The notes beneath the pieces are model-generated. The model was not told where the DNA came from. It saw nothing but the letters and a program-made list of their open reading frames with translations, and did no database searches. Shown piece after piece: positions 42,196 to 43,500 of a stretch of 43,500 nt of DNA. The DNA lies in contig NC_081415.1 in the NCBI RefSeq assembly GCF_030272615.1, positions 235,115,303 through 235,158,802 of the forward strand. The letters are read 5' to 3'. The translations under genes and the position numbers were made by a program. The number at the start of each line of letters is the position of its first letter. Position 1 is the first letter of the stretch. This stretch comes from Cryptomeria japonica (taxonomy: Eukaryota > Streptophyta > Pinopsida > Cupressales > Cupressaceae).

Positions 42196-43500
42196 TCAAT
42201 CAAGTGAGCCTTCGGTATCAGCTCTAACCTGTATTGTGTCAAGTATTGCCTCGTGGTCAGATTCATGAACTTTCCATAAAATCTTATTATGAGGTCTACC
42301 ACGATACTTCATCAAATGAATATTTGTTGCAACAACAAGATTAGAGAAATGAAGAATATGTCTGTGTGTTTCAAAGTCCTCGAACAACCAAACATCAGAA
42401 TTCTTGATAGGGTATCTCCAAAGCCATGTTCCTGTCATGACAACAAACCCTATTGGGTACTCAATACCCTCTCTGTCAATGATTGTGGTTGTCAATTTTC
42501 TTTTAGGCTCAACACAACGACACAAATAGTAATTTGCTCCTTCTTCATTGTTCTCTTCTGCAACAACTACATACACATGACCTGCATTTTATAAAGTGTT
42601 AATTAATACCAAAAATAAAGTATGATGTACAACAAAATGAACCAAAAAGAATACTAGCAAAAAAATTAACTCAAAAAATCACCTGAATCCACTAGGTCGG
42701 ATGCATGGTCAAAATCCACTGATGTCTCCATCTGGCTCAATTGTAGTTCTTTGGGAATTTGATATGAATCAATGGGAACCAACGGTCTACAAGACCATTT
42801 GTCAACCCACTCTTTTGATTCACATTCTTCCCACAAACAATACATGCATGAAGAGAAAAAACATACCATCTGTCTCGTATAAATTACCAGTGAACTTGAA
42901 TTTGAACTCATAAATGAGTGCATGTCACTCGATCCTGCAACTGTACAACAATCTAGATAGTTTTCAATGTTAGATTCAATAATCAACCAAAAATATCTAC
43001 GAACCAATGACGTACCTGGATTACCTGGACCCATCGTAGACTTACACCATCGCACAATTGTTTCTGCATCTACCAACTCAGCACCACCTTCGTACTTCAA
43101 TTCTTCCCTCGCTAGGGATCTTTTCACACATGCTCCTGCACCATTGTGCTCTCCCTTACCATGTCCAGCCTCAGTGAAATTCCAAAAATATTGTACACTG
43201 CTTGTCACATGCATCCTTGTCAGCCAATAAAACATCCTTGCATTCTTGAATTGTGTGGTGCAATTATCTGACCATATTAAGTATCAGTTGTATCATATAT
43301 TCCTTTCCCTTAAACTATCATAGAAAACTTTAAAGCATCCTTGTACAAACTCCGATGAATGAGTACAATCATCACTTATGTAGAAGTGATACTCTCTTAC
43401 AACCTTTTTATCCTCCTCTGTGCTATCATCTACATGCATGAATGCTATGTGTACAAAAATAGAAACTTGTGTAGAATGATAATACATGGATTGCACTTCA
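42196..43500 (-). pseudogene. Putative DDE-type transposase with GHGKG motif (C-terminal half), element G
   Basis: Minus strand, running in from beyond the window. Exon 43500-42683 and exon 42581-42196 are joined by a 101-bp intron with matching phase 1 (TTCAG|GTGATT donor, AAAATGCAG acceptor). Blocks in order: YHFYISDDCTHSSEFVQGC; WSDNCTTQFKNARMFYWLTR; FWNFTEAGHGKGEHNGAGAC; an ETIVRWC segment; a Cys-rich stretch MVCFFSSCMYCLWEECESKE with WVDKWSCRPL; then a C-terminal domain HVYVVVAEENNE ... YYLCRCVEPKRKL that looks like a small barrel (BAH/Tudor-like). Conserved Asp in SDD and WSDN suit a DDE RNase-H-fold enzyme. I recall similar GHGKG-DG-GG-KR proteins in animals, but cannot name the superfamily. 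Stops at 43293-43295 and 43284-43286 interrupt it. Confidence 0.6.

Larger units (their letters stand above)
36098..43500. mobile_element. Putative large DNA transposon inserted in the Copia 3' LTR (element G), right end outside window
   Basis: The Copia LTR stops sharply at 36097 and unrelated sequence begins GGGCGTGTGCAC. It then shows, in order, a palindromic motif array, a multi-exon plus-strand gene, a satellite-like array and a convergent minus-strand gene with transposase-like motifs that runs past the window end. No other element boundary is visible in between. I infer one large transposon with a terminal end at 36098. The expected other end, followed by the rest of the LTR beginning ATGATATAAATG, must lie beyond 43500. 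An alternative is a deletion or rearrangement joining unrelated DNA. Confidence 0.55.

Overview
This window is plant nuclear DNA, most probably from a large, repeat-rich seed-plant genome. A gymnosperm is my best guess, from the style of the Tat-type Gypsy and Copia proteins and the density of old nested elements, but this is inference. I found no conventional host gene, no rRNA or tRNA gene and no CRISPR array. Nearly everything I can name is transposon-derived, and most coding regions carry stops or frameshifts.

Layout. (A) 1-10551: a non-autonomous LTR retrotransposon, plus strand, with long LTRs (about 2.6-2.9 kb), a tRNA-Arg-type primer site and a Gag-like ORF with a long acidic tail, but no protease, reverse transcriptase or integrase. 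Its left end lies before the window. (B) 10552-16307: remains of one or more DNA transposons. They comprise a minus-strand first exon with TATA box and leader intron, cut by the right LTR of A; GGCGA-rich subterminal repeats; a spliced Transposase_24-like (En/Spm, TnpA-type) pseudogene; a 443-bp near-perfect hairpin; and a TCGG/CCGA-rich end closing with a CACTA-type terminus at 16307. (C) 16308-18872: AT-rich DNA with nothing recognisable. (D) 18878-28346: a minus-strand Ty3/Gypsy element of Tat type with 949-bp LTRs, a perfect 5-bp target duplication (CTTAT), PBS and PPT. Its Gag core and reverse transcriptase are missing. (E) 28598-30054: the RT/RNase H part of a second, older Gypsy element on the minus strand. 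(F) 30055-36097: a Ty1/Copia element, plus strand, inserted inside the RT of E; its 3' LTR breaks off after 464 of about 1061 bp. (G) 36098 to the window end: what I read as the left 7.4 kb of a large DNA transposon inserted into that Copia LTR.

Region G is the most interesting part. It starts abruptly with GGGCGTGTGCAC at the LTR break. It then carries seven copies of a palindromic AGCGCGTACGCGCT-like motif, a plus-strand gene with at least ten small exons (zinc-binding Cys cluster, basic segment, a duplicated 69-bp exon), a 359-bp tandem repeat of about 5.3 copies, and a convergent minus-strand gene with the motif WSDNC-TQFKN ... AGHGKGEHNGAGACVKR. That looks like the core of a DDE-type transposase I cannot assign to a named superfamily.

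Relative order of events read from the nesting: the Gypsy fragment E came first, then Copia F inside it, then transposon G inside F's 3' LTR. Independently, DNA transposon remnant B was hit by LTR element A. The Tat element D was inserted beside E and, from about 2-3% LTR divergence by eye, is fairly young.
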